A DNA stretch of 64,000 nt, from positions 310,001 through 374,000 of the forward strand of contig OY781921.1 of the NCBI GenBank assembly GCA_963677245.1. The letters run 5' to 3'. Origin of the DNA: Saccharicrinis sp963677245. Lineage in GTDB: Bacteria; Bacteroidota; Bacteroidia; Bacteroidales; Marinilabiliaceae. Positions 45,254-53,598 of this stretch are shown here, piece by piece. The position numbers were made by a program, and so were the translations under genes. The notes beneath the pieces are model-generated. The model did not search any database and had not been told where the DNA came from. It saw nothing but the letters and a program-made list of their open reading frames with translations. The first letter of the stretch is position 1. Every line of letters begins with the position of its first letter.

Positions 45254-46189
45254 ATGAAACGTCGCGACTTTATTAAAACAACAGCAGCTGCCATGGCAGG
45301 TTTATCTGTGGCTGGAATATCATCTTCATTTATTAAAAAAGGGATTCCATACCGAATTTTGGGAAAAACAGGATTGGAAGTGTCTTTAATTAGTGTGGGA
45401 GGACATCATATTGGCGACAGGTTTATAAGTGATGAAACATCTGTTGAGCTAATTAGAGAGGCGATTGATAATGGTGTTAATTTTTTAGATAATGCCTGGC
45501 ATTATAATAAAGGTAGGAGCGAGGAGTTGATGGGAAAAGCTTTATTGGAAGGTTATCGGGAGAAAGCTATATTAATGACAAAGCATCATGGGCGTGATCC
45601 TAAAACCGCTCAAGAGCATTTAGAGACCAGTTTAAAGCGTTTGCAAACAGATTATCTGGATTTATGGCAGTTTCATGAAATAGAAAGTATGGAGGCTGTT
45701 GAGAAAATATACTCCAGTGGTGTTCTTGATTATGTTCAGAAGAAAAAGGATGAAGGTGTAATTCGTCATATTGGTTTTACCGGACATACGCGACCAAATA
45801 TTCATAAGGCCATGCTGGAAAAAGGATTTGATTGGGAAACAGTTCAAATGCCTATCAATGTATTAGATCATCATTACTTAAGCTTTTCGCAGGAGATAAT
45901 TCCTATGTTGGTTGAAAAAAATATAGGAATTATTGGAATGAAGTCTGTGGCTTCAGGAGCCATTGTAAATGAAGGGATTGCCACGATAGAAGAGTGTTTA
46001 CGTTTTAGTATGACAGCACCTGTTTCAACTTTGGTTTCAGGAATGAATAATCTAAAACATCTTCGATATAACCTTGAGATAACTCGTAATTTTAAGCCGA
46101 TGTCGCAATCAGAGATTACTGTTTTACTAGAAAAAACATACGATCATGCACAAGGAGGAAAGCATGAATGGTATAAGGATAAAGTGTAA
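45254..46189 (+). CDS. aldo/keto reductase with twin-arginine signal
   Basis: 311 residues. The N-terminus MKRRDFIKTTAAAMAGLSVA is a Tat signal, so the enzyme is likely exported folded with its cofactor. The AKR tetrad is visible: Asp and Tyr in FLDNAWHYNKGRSEELMG, Lys in ILMTKHHG and His in LWQFHEIE. The cofactor region ends SGMNNLKHLRYNLE. It is read separately from GH30 because a terminator lies between, though its position beside two glycosidases suggests sugar oxidation or reduction. The substrate is unknown. Confidence 0.9.
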   Translation: MKRRDFIKTTAAAMAGLSVAGISSSFIKKGIPYRILGKTGLEVSLISVGGHHIGDRFISDETSVELIREAIDNGVNFLDNAWHYNKGRSEELMGKALLEGYREKAILMTKHHGRDPKTAQEHLETSLKRLQTDYLDLWQFHEIESMEAVEKIYSSGVLDYVQKKKDEGVIRHIGFTGHTRPNIHKAMLEKGFDWETVQMPINVLDHHYLSFSQEIIPMLVEKNIGIIGMKSVASGAIVNEGIATIEECLRFSMTAPVSTLVSGMNNLKHLRYNLEITRNFKPMSQSEITVLLEKTYDHAQGGKHEWYKDKV

Positions 46190-46203
46190 ACTGTATAATT
46201 AGA

Positions 46204-46240
46204 TCCGGTGGTTAAACAGTATAACCACCGGAGTTTTATA
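46204..46240. terminator. bidirectional terminator, AKR / exported protein
   Basis: TCCGGTGGTTA (46204-46214) pairs with the TAACCACCGGA block ending at 46232, followed by a T-containing tail. It separates convergent genes. Confidence 0.85.
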
Positions 46241-46242
46241 TT

Positions 46243-47838
46243 TTAATAATTCAGTTTAAAAATACCGATAATATTATCCATTGATTCATCAGAAAATTGA
46301 TTTTCTGCAAATTGCCCAATAAAATAATCTTTGGCGGTTAATAACTTTGATGGCATTACTAGTTGTTTACCTTTTCTGTTTTCTTTTATCAAAGACTTAT
46401 TTACTATTCCTTCGGGTGATATACTTACCATAAATAAGCCAGTTCTTAAAATGTTGTACATTGGAATAACTTTATGCCTTTTTTCAGAATTTACTTTTGT
46501 ATTTTTAATATGGTCATTAAAAAATAACATAAGTTTATCATTTGCTGTTACAGAAACAAAGGATCCAAACAATTGATTTCTATTTAATGCCGAATGATAT
46601 TTAGGAATAAATGTATAATGAAGAACATTGCAGTGATCATCTATTTTTAGAGCAATTATGGCATTGTAGTTTAATTGTTCGTAATTAACATGTATTCCAT
46701 AGTTCTCTTCAACTACACGTGGATCTACATAATCAATAAACTCAAAAATAAGCCAGTTATTATTTTTCATTTCTGCAGTCTCAAGTAAACGGTAGTTCCT
46801 GGGTATACCTATATTTTTATTGACTTTTGTTTTGTTATTTACAAGCGCGATTAAATCATTTTGAAATGGTTGAAGTATTTTTGACTCTATGGTGAACTGA
46901 TAAGGATTCACAATAATTTTAAATAACCCAATGGCATCTTCTCCTCCAAATTTACTTTTTATATTAGCATATGTACCCCAAAATTCAACTTTATCTAATA
47001 AAGTATTATATCTATATTGAAATGTTCCATACTCATAATCGCTTGGTAGAATATTTAATGATTGAAACGAGAATTTTGATTTATCACTAATGAAGAAAAT
47101 TAACTTTCGTTCTTCAATTGTTGATGGACGCCAATGGGTATTTCTTTCTTCATATAATGGTAGGAAAACTTGGCCTTTATTAGAGATGGTAATTTTACCA
47201 CATTTTGTCCACCTTGCCTCTAACTCAGAACTTAGTTTATAGTATGAAAGACTTTGCTGTTGGTTATTCAGTGTAACTACATCAGCATAATACCTTTTTT
47301 CTATTTTAGTTTCATTTTCATCTGATTTACTAATGATAAACTTATAAGGAGCTACGACAACCAATTGATTATGATCTTCAGATACAGAAACTGAAAATGG
47401 CATGTATTCTTTTTGCTCAGAAACATCAAATTTCGCTAATTGAGTTATTACACCTGTATTGTTTCCAATACTATCCAAAGGTTGTAACCCAATAATTATT
47501 TTTTGTTCTCTTTTAAAAAATGCAGAGACAATTAAATAATTGTTGTTATTGAGTTGTACCAAATCGATAGGAGTAAATTCTAGTTGATTATTAGATCCTT
47601 TTTTGGTAGTGAATGTTATGGAATTTGTTTTTTTCAGATTTTGTAGGTTATAAGTTTCAATGAAATAGACTCCTTTTTTTGCAGCTCTTAAAATCTGAAG
47701 AGTATTGTTTTTCAATTGAGCTGCTGATTTAATACTTCTAACATCCATAGCTTGTGTCTCGGAAAAAGAAATCTGAGTTTGCGCAAAAGAAGTGTAAACG
47801 ATATGGATAAAAAAAAGTAGTGTAGATAATTTATTCAT
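46243..47838 (-). CDS. exported protein of unknown function, beta-propeller-like
   Basis: 531 residues with a signal peptide (residues 1-19, ending YTSFAQ). The mature region alternates short strands and Asn-rich loops (NNNYLIVSAFFKREQKIIIG, DHNQLVVVAPYKFIISKSDE, NDKLMLFFNDHIKNT), a pattern typical of beta-propellers. No catalytic residues or sorting signal stand out. It lies upstream of no other gene on its strand and downstream of asnB (130 bp gap with a terminator between). I do not recognise a family. Confidence 0.75.
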   Translation of the reverse strand: MNKLSTLLFFIHIVYTSFAQTQISFSETQAMDVRSIKSAAQLKNNTLQILRAAKKGVYFIETYNLQNLKKTNSITFTTKKGSNNQLEFTPIDLVQLNNNNYLIVSAFFKREQKIIIGLQPLDSIGNNTGVITQLAKFDVSEQKEYMPFSVSVSEDHNQLVVVAPYKFIISKSDENETKIEKRYYADVVTLNNQQQSLSYYKLSSELEARWTKCGKITISNKGQVFLPLYEERNTHWRPSTIEERKLIFFISDKSKFSFQSLNILPSDYEYGTFQYRYNTLLDKVEFWGTYANIKSKFGGEDAIGLFKIIVNPYQFTIESKILQPFQNDLIALVNNKTKVNKNIGIPRNYRLLETAEMKNNNWLIFEFIDYVDPRVVEENYGIHVNYEQLNYNAIIALKIDDHCNVLHYTFIPKYHSALNRNQLFGSFVSVTANDKLMLFFNDHIKNTKVNSEKRHKVIPMYNILRTGLFMVSISPEGIVNKSLIKENRKGKQLVMPSKLLTAKDYFIGQFAENQFSDESMDNIIGIFKLNY

Positions 47839-47918
47839 GTTGAGATAAAATAATTTGGTTTTAATTAATAGCTGATAAAAATAAGAATATAAGCTGAATT
47901 GTTATGTTTTATGAACAA

Positions 47919-47952
47919 AAAAAGGGTAGTCGATTCGACTACCCTTTTTAAT
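47919..47952 (-). terminator. intrinsic terminator after asnB
   Basis: AAAAAGGGTAGTCGA (47919-47933) and TCGACTACCCTTTTT (47935-47949) form a 15-bp perfect stem around one base. On the minus strand it closes asnB. Confidence 0.9.
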
Positions 47953-47967
47953 ATTTTATTATAATAT

Positions 47968-49554
47968 CTATTCACCACTTTTACCGTAGTTAGGAAGAAC
48001 CCTTGCACTAGGATCGTCCACATCACAGTTTTCCCACTCTTTATTTGGCATCCAGAAATCTTTAATGACACCATCTCTTCCAGGAAAGTGCTTTTCGAAA
48101 ATATCACGATACATTAATGACTCTTTTGTAAATGGAGTATTTGTTGGATATTTATCTTTAGCAGCTGCTAAATCAGCATCAGAATACATTTCTTCTGCAT
48201 AACCTTTAAGGTAATCTACAGAACTGTGACCAACTGCATCAGAGAAAGCCGCTTTATCACGATGTAGAATATTCTGAGGTAAATAATCACCTTCGAATGC
48301 TGCACGTAATAAATATTTACCTTCACCATAAGTATTCATTTTCTTTGCAGGATCAATACTCATGATATAATCAACAAAATCAAGATCACCAAATGGTACG
48401 CGAGCCTCAAGCCCACAAGATGAAATACATCTGTCAGCTCTTAGCACATCGTACATGTAGATTTCACGAATTCGCTTCTCAGCTTCCGCTTGGAAAGCTT
48501 CAGGGGTGGGAGCGAAGTCTGTATATTTATATCCCAGAATCTCGTCGGCAATTTCACCTGTCATTAATACTTTAACATCGGTGTTTTCACTAATGTATTT
48601 ACATATTAGGTACATTCCCATTGAAGCTCGAATAGTAGTAATATCCCAAGTTTCAGTGTTATAAATTAAAGAACTTAATGTATCGAAAATATCCTGTTTA
48701 GTAAATAATACCTCAGTATGATCTGCTCCTAAATAGTCAGCTACAATTTTAGCATATTTCGTGTCAATCGGATCATCTTCAATACCAACAGCAAATGTTT
48801 TAATTGGCTTGTCCAGCATTTTAGCAGCAACAGCACAAACTAAACTAGAATCTAACCCTCCACTACAAAGGAATCCAACTGGTACATCAGCCTGAAGTCT
48901 TTTTTCAATACCGGCGGTAAGCTTTTCGTTTATATTTTTAAAGATTTCATCTAGATCGTGATCTACAAATTTTTCTACTTTAGAAATATCCTTGTAGCAT
49001 ACAAATTTATCTCCGTCGAAGTAATGTCCGGGAGGAAATGGTTTTACTTCCTTACATAGCTCATGTAATGTTTTCATTTCGCTGGCAAACATGATTTCGC
49101 CTTGATCTGAATAACCGTAGAATAATGGACGGATTCCGATAGGATCTCTAGCTCCATAATATTTTTTAGCTACTGAATCATAAATAACAAATACAAATTC
49201 AGCATCTAATGACTTAGCTGTTTCCTCAATTCCCTTGTCTAAAAATAAAGGAATAATTACCTCACAATCACTTGTAGATTTGAATTCATACTCGCTCTCG
49301 TATTGTTTACGTAACTGCTGAAAATTATAAACCTCACCATTACAAACTAAATTTATATGTTTATATACTAAAGGCTGATTACCATTGCTTGATACATCCA
49401 TAATGCTTAGACGATGAAAACCCATCCATCCTTCACTTCCGAAATCTCTAACAAAAGAATTGTCAGGCCCTCTGTATTGAATCTTTTTAAACTCACTGGC
49501 AAACAAAAGTTTGTCCATCATGTCGTTCCCTGTATAAACTGCAAATCCACACAT
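47968..49554 (-). CDS. asnB: asparagine synthetase (glutamine-hydrolysing)
   Basis: 528 residues. The glutaminase half (1-200) begins MCGFAVYTG with nucleophile Cys2 after Met removal, and has VCNGEVYNF and the Arg/Asn binding loop RLSIMDVSSNGNQP. The synthetase half carries the PP-loop FLCSGGLDSSLV (about 230-241) and ILMTGEIADEILGYKY near 340. It converts Asp, Gln and ATP to Asn. The length is shorter than E. coli AsnB but typical for the AsnB subfamily here. A one-mismatch promoter box TACATTCG lies at 49598-49605 on the minus strand. Confidence 0.95.
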   Translation of the reverse strand: MCGFAVYTGNDMMDKLLFASEFKKIQYRGPDNSFVRDFGSEGWMGFHRLSIMDVSSNGNQPLVYKHINLVCNGEVYNFQQLRKQYESEYEFKSTSDCEVIIPLFLDKGIEETAKSLDAEFVFVIYDSVAKKYYGARDPIGIRPLFYGYSDQGEIMFASEMKTLHELCKEVKPFPPGHYFDGDKFVCYKDISKVEKFVDHDLDEIFKNINEKLTAGIEKRLQADVPVGFLCSGGLDSSLVCAVAAKMLDKPIKTFAVGIEDDPIDTKYAKIVADYLGADHTEVLFTKQDIFDTLSSLIYNTETWDITTIRASMGMYLICKYISENTDVKVLMTGEIADEILGYKYTDFAPTPEAFQAEAEKRIREIYMYDVLRADRCISSCGLEARVPFGDLDFVDYIMSIDPAKKMNTYGEGKYLLRAAFEGDYLPQNILHRDKAAFSDAVGHSSVDYLKGYAEEMYSDADLAAAKDKYPTNTPFTKESLMYRDIFEKHFPGRDGVIKDFWMPNKEWENCDVDDPSARVLPNYGKSGE

Positions 49555-50109
49555 GTTTTTGTTGAATATTTATTTTTTGGTTATTATTTTGTTAATGCGA
49601 ATGTAAAAGTAACTATTTAAATATTATTTCCAATATTGAATTACGAATTAATAGTAAAACAATCGTTTTAGTTTCTATTTGAAAGTTTTGTATAGAGGGG
49701 GGGTGTTGTTTTAAAAATGATAAATTAAAGATTTATAGGTGTGAATGTTAGGGGGTATATATTAAAAAAAAATAAAATTGTTTGAGTTAGTCTGGTAGAA
49801 TTGGGTATTGATATAAATCATATATTTTTCGCGTTTAAATTTGGCTTATGATTCAATTATGAATTGAAAAACATATTAAAATAAGATTAAAGAATGATTT
49901 TTTATCCAAAAACAGAATAAACCCTTAATATTTTATATGCAATTCTATTTTCAATTGTAAATATAAAAGGATTTTTTAAAATAAAATTGATCCTGAATTA
50001 TTGGATTTTATTGTTTTTTTTAGTTTTTTGCATCACAATTAAAACAATCACTTCTAAAAATTACGTGCCTATAGTAAACATTTACGCTTAATTAAAAAAT
50101 ATTTTAAGC
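49555..50109. other. 555-bp divergent AT-rich region, asnB / ECF sigma
   Basis: No gene. Contains the asnB box at 49598-49605 and a G-run (GAGGGGGGG) near 49695. Very AT-rich from 49740 to 50030. No clear promoter for the sigma gene was recognised. Confidence 0.45.
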
Positions 50110-50700
50110 ATGAAGCAGATACTTTTAATGTCTGATGACGAGTTGGTGGAAAACTATATCGCAGGACAAGAAAGATGTTTACAGGTTTTAATTGACAGGC
50201 ACAGGAATAAAATCTATTCTTATATTATAATGTTGGTGAAGCAACAAGAGCTTGCCGAAGATGTTTTTCAAGATGCATTTATAAAAGTAATTGACAACTT
50301 GAAGAAAGGTAAGTATGTCCCTAACGGAAGGTTTGCCTCTTGGGTAATGCGTATTGCTCATAACTTAATCATTGATTTCTATCGTAAACAAAAGAACTTA
50401 AAAACGGTCTCCAACGATGGTAATGACTATGATTTGTTGAACTCAACCAAATTTGCGGAAGATAATATTGAGGATAAAATGGTCTATTCTCAAATTATGA
50501 AGGAAGTGGTTGAGTTAATGAATTATTTGCCAGACAATCAGAAGGAGGTGGTGAAGTTAAGACATTTTATGGGGCTTAGCTTTAAAGATATAGCGGAAGA
50601 AACCGGAGTTAGTATTAATACAGCATTGGGAAGAATGCGATATGCGCTGATAAATATGCGGGCGATGGTTGAGGAAAAAAATATTTCATTAACAATTTAA
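50110..50700 (+). CDS. ECF-type sigma factor
   Basis: 196 residues. Region 2 lies at about 25-90 (LAEDVFQDAFIKVIDNLKKG, RFASWVMRIAHNLIIDFYRK), and region 4 at about 125-180 (LPDNQKEVVKLRHFMGLSFK, then an HTH IAEETGVSINTALGRMRYAL). Region 3 and sigma 1.1 are absent, as in ECF sigma factors. No anti-sigma with a membrane segment follows; instead a 71-residue acidic ORF begins 63 bp downstream. The targets are unknown. Confidence 0.92.
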   Translation: MKQILLMSDDELVENYIAGQERCLQVLIDRHRNKIYSYIIMLVKQQELAEDVFQDAFIKVIDNLKKGKYVPNGRFASWVMRIAHNLIIDFYRKQKNLKTVSNDGNDYDLLNSTKFAEDNIEDKMVYSQIMKEVVELMNYLPDNQKEVVKLRHFMGLSFKDIAEETGVSINTALGRMRYALINMRAMVEEKNISLTI

Positions 50701-50763
50701 TTATTCAACAATATTTAAAATTTACCGGCGTTATTTAATTGTGTGTTAATTGTGATTTAAATA

Positions 50764-50979
50764 ATGCCTATGGATAAAAGTTTTACTCAGAATTTAGCTA
50801 AACTGGAGGAATATAGTTTAGCCTTAATTGAATTTTTTGACAAATTACCGGATAGTTTTTTTGATGGTGAAATATTGGAACCATCCGATAGGGTAGTGAA
50901 TAATATCTTACGATATTCAAAAAGTAAAAGCAATTCCTTAAATCAAAAGGAACGTCATTTTCGTTTTGCTATGAATTAA
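50764..50979 (+). CDS. small 71-residue protein downstream of the ECF sigma
   Basis: MPMDKSFTQNLAKLEEYSLA opens a mainly helical, soluble protein of 71 residues with no membrane helix and no Cys/His zinc motif. The core SFFDGEILEPSDRVVNNILR has the look of a short protein-binding segment. It is read in the same direction as the sigma gene and its stop overlaps that of the convergent GT2 gene by 4 nt. By position it could modulate the sigma factor, but no anti-sigma motif is seen. Confidence 0.55.
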   Translation: MPMDKSFTQNLAKLEEYSLALIEFFDKLPDSFFDGEILEPSDRVVNNILRYSKSKSNSLNQKERHFRFAMN

Positions 50980-51965
50980 TTGTAGAAGTTTTCTTCGTAT
51001 GCGGTAAATTCCTGTTTTTTAAGAATTTTTCTTTTTATAAAAGCAGAAATAAAACCTGAGCCATATCCAAATATTTGCACCATGGCTGCTATGCTGGATA
51101 CAATTCCTACGGTTATACTTCTTGTTTTAAGGCTTGCATCGAATAAAAATACGATTAATGGAAGCAGGCAAAGTAAAAGAAGAGTTGGAAAAAATATGCC
51201 TGTTAAAAAACAAAGAGAATATCCTAGAGTGAATATGGCCGGTATAGCATGTACCAATTTTAAGGAACCAGGATGTCTGTAATTAAGGTTTATCCTCGCA
51301 ATTCCGCTGTTGTGTACTTGCTTAAAAAATGTTCTGAAATTATTTCGTCTTTTATGGTATACCCATGCTTCATCTATAAGTTTGGAAGTATAACCAGCTT
51401 CAATAATCCGCATGCTAAAATCTAAATCCTCACCAAATCGTAATTTAGCAAAACCTTTTAGTGCCTTATATACTTCATTTTTTATACCCATATTAAAGCT
51501 TCGTGGGTAGAATTTATCAAGCTTTTTCTTTCCTCCACGAATTCCCCCAGTTGTTAATGTGGAAGTCATGGAGTAATTTATCGCTTTCTGAATAATATTG
51601 AAAGAATCATGAGCTCTGTCTGGTCCTCCAAAACAGTCTTTATTGTTTAAACCCTTATCAACATGAATAAAATAATCAGGAGGAATAATGCAATCGGAAT
51701 CGAAAAAAACAAAATAATCCCCTGTTGCTAATGATGCTCCATGATTTCTTGCAGGACCAGGGCCTGTATTACTCTGGTATTGATAAGTAAGTTGTAATTT
51801 GTTATTATATCTGTTGCATACTACTTCAGAGCTTGATTTGGATCCATCTTCGATTACAATTACTTCAAAATCTTGATAATTAACAGCGCTTAAACTATTT
51901 AATAATTCGTCAATTTCCTGAGGACGATTATAAACGGGTATGATTACAGAATATTTGGGCATCAA
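50976..51965 (-). CDS. family 2 glycosyltransferase with C-terminal membrane segments
   Basis: 329 residues. The GT-A start YSVIIPVYNRPQEIDELLNS, the nucleotide-binding YFVFFDSDCIIP and acceptor-side RFGEDLDFSMRIIEAGY (catalytic ED) are clear. Two or three hydrophobic helices lie at about 230-310 (LVHAIPAIFTLGYSLCFLTG). It probably adds a sugar to a lipid-linked or surface glycan at the inner membrane. It stands alone, separated by terminators from pfk. Confidence 0.9.
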   Translation of the reverse strand: MMPKYSVIIPVYNRPQEIDELLNSLSAVNYQDFEVIVIEDGSKSSSEVVCNRYNNKLQLTYQYQSNTGPGPARNHGASLATGDYFVFFDSDCIIPPDYFIHVDKGLNNKDCFGGPDRAHDSFNIIQKAINYSMTSTLTTGGIRGGKKKLDKFYPRSFNMGIKNEVYKALKGFAKLRFGEDLDFSMRIIEAGYTSKLIDEAWVYHKRRNNFRTFFKQVHNSGIARINLNYRHPGSLKLVHAIPAIFTLGYSLCFLTGIFFPTLLLLCLLPLIVFLFDASLKTRSITVGIVSSIAAMVQIFGYGSGFISAFIKRKILKKQEFTAYEENFYN

Positions 51966-52017
51966 TAGGATTTTGTATTTGAATGCACAAATGTAATTTA
52001 ACGATAAGTAATCACAA

Positions 52018-52050
52018 AGAAACCAGAGAAAAACTCTGGTTTCTTTTGCT
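52018..52050 (-). terminator. terminator of the 52084-53301 PFK gene
   Basis: AAGAAACCAGAG (52018-52029), AAAAA loop, CTCTGGTTTCTT (52035-52046), a 12-bp stem. It lies downstream of the minus-strand PFK gene. Confidence 0.85.
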
Positions 52051-52083
52051 GTATGATAAATGATTTATAATTCCAGATTCGGA

Positions 52084-53301
52084 TTAAAGGGATAAATCTG
52101 TAGTTAAAAACATCATGGGATCACCAATTATATCCTGAAAAATAGGTCGGTATCGTTGCGTGTCATAGTATTTGGCTACGTTTACCTTTTTAATGCTTTC
52201 TCCTTTGGCATCTTTTTGAACAGCTTCGATGGACACGTAATTAAATTTACCATCTTTTACACAAACCATATAGCCAGACATTTCTTTTTTTATTAAATCT
52301 AAAGCCATATTTCCATAAGTTGTAGGAATAATGGAATCTAATGCATCGGGTTGGCCGGATCTAACCAAATAGCCTAATTTCTGGTTGATAATATTAATAG
52401 TTTGACCATGGTTAAATTTGGCAGAATGTTTTTTTAATTCTTTACCAATTTGTTCGCCAATACCTCCTAGTTTTTTATGACCAAAAGCATCCGTTTCTGC
52501 ATCTGAATAAACAATATCTTGTCCTTCATATGATGCGCCTTCTGAGACTAATACAACTGAGTAATTACTTGGATTGTGACGTCTGTCTTCCACTAATAAC
52601 TCAGTTAAGCGTTCTGTATTGATTTGGTATTCGGGAATTACACATCTGTCTGCAGCTCCTCCAATGGTTGGTAAAAGTGCTGAAAAACCAGCATTACGGC
52701 CAAAAACTTCTAGTACAAGGAAGCGTTCATGCGATCCTGCACAGGTTCTTAAGGCATGCGTTAACTCTATGGTTCGTGTTATGCAAGTACTGAAACCAAT
52801 GCAATACTCCGTTCCAGGAACATCGCCATCCATTGTTTTAGGAATACCGATCACTTTTATACCTTCTTTGTGAAGCCTTACCGCATAACTTAAGGTATCA
52901 TCTCCTCCAATGGGAATTAAATAATCAATTCCTATATATTTTAAATTTGCAACAGCCTCGTCTGTTAAATCATTAAAATCATCGTTATATATTTCTTTTA
53001 AATGATCAGGGACGTCTTTTTTTGCCACTTTAGTGGCTTTGGTTCTACTAGAATGTAGAAAAGTACCACCCGTTCTACCTATTTTATTAACAGTGAGTTC
53101 ACCTAACGGAATGCAGTATAATTGTTCTTCAAGAGGGAGAGAGCGGTTGATACTAATTACTCCCTTCCACCCATTTTTTATACCAATAACAGTATAACCT
53201 TCTCGAATTGCTCTAAGTGTAATTGCTCTAATAGCAGGATTAAGACCGGGTACATCACCACCTCCCGTAAGAATACCTATGGTTAGTCCGTTTTTTTTCA
53301 T
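52084..53301 (-). CDS. pfp: 6-phosphofructokinase with PPi-type active site residues
   Basis: 405 residues of the PFK superfamily, opening LTIGILTGGGDVPGLNPAIR. The residue that selects the phosphoryl donor is Asp135 in IPIGGDDTLSYA; ATP-PFK has GGDGS there. The second selector is Lys155 in GIPKTMDGD, where ATP-PFK has PGTIDND. Both features point to pyrophosphate. Length and C-terminus fit the long single-subunit group. It catalyses fructose 6-phosphate to the 1,6-bisphosphate. It is divergent from a second, longer PPi-PFK gene at 53599. ATP use cannot be excluded from sequence. Confidence 0.9.
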   Translation of the reverse strand: MKKNGLTIGILTGGGDVPGLNPAIRAITLRAIREGYTVIGIKNGWKGVISINRSLPLEEQLYCIPLGELTVNKIGRTGGTFLHSSRTKATKVAKKDVPDHLKEIYNDDFNDLTDEAVANLKYIGIDYLIPIGGDDTLSYAVRLHKEGIKVIGIPKTMDGDVPGTEYCIGFSTCITRTIELTHALRTCAGSHERFLVLEVFGRNAGFSALLPTIGGAADRCVIPEYQINTERLTELLVEDRRHNPSNYSVVLVSEGASYEGQDIVYSDAETDAFGHKKLGGIGEQIGKELKKHSAKFNHGQTINIINQKLGYLVRSGQPDALDSIIPTTYGNMALDLIKKEMSGYMVCVKDGKFNYVSIEAVQKDAKGESIKKVNVAKYYDTQRYRPIFQDIIGDPMMFLTTDLSL

Positions 53302-53598
53302 AATAAAAGGATTTAATTAGAAATAATGGGGATTGTAACTACTTGTTTCTTAAAGATATTAAAAAGTATAAATATTAAAAACGAAAAGTCAGGAGAAGTT
53401 ATCAATCTAAAATTAATAACATAAAAAGAATGAGTTTAAAAAAGTGTTAAATCGTAAATAATAGGAGTAAATTATTTTTAATTTGAAAAAATATGAACAA
53501 TTTTGCAGCTTATTTTTGAAAAAGGTATAAAATAAAGTCATCATGCCTTTATTAAAAGCTAGAAATTTTCTAAAAACTATATTATAATTTTGGATAAA
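53302..53598. other. 297-bp divergent region between the two PFK genes
   Basis: AT-rich, with no ORF and no clear TAnnTTTG box in either direction. It must hold both promoters. Confidence 0.35.
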
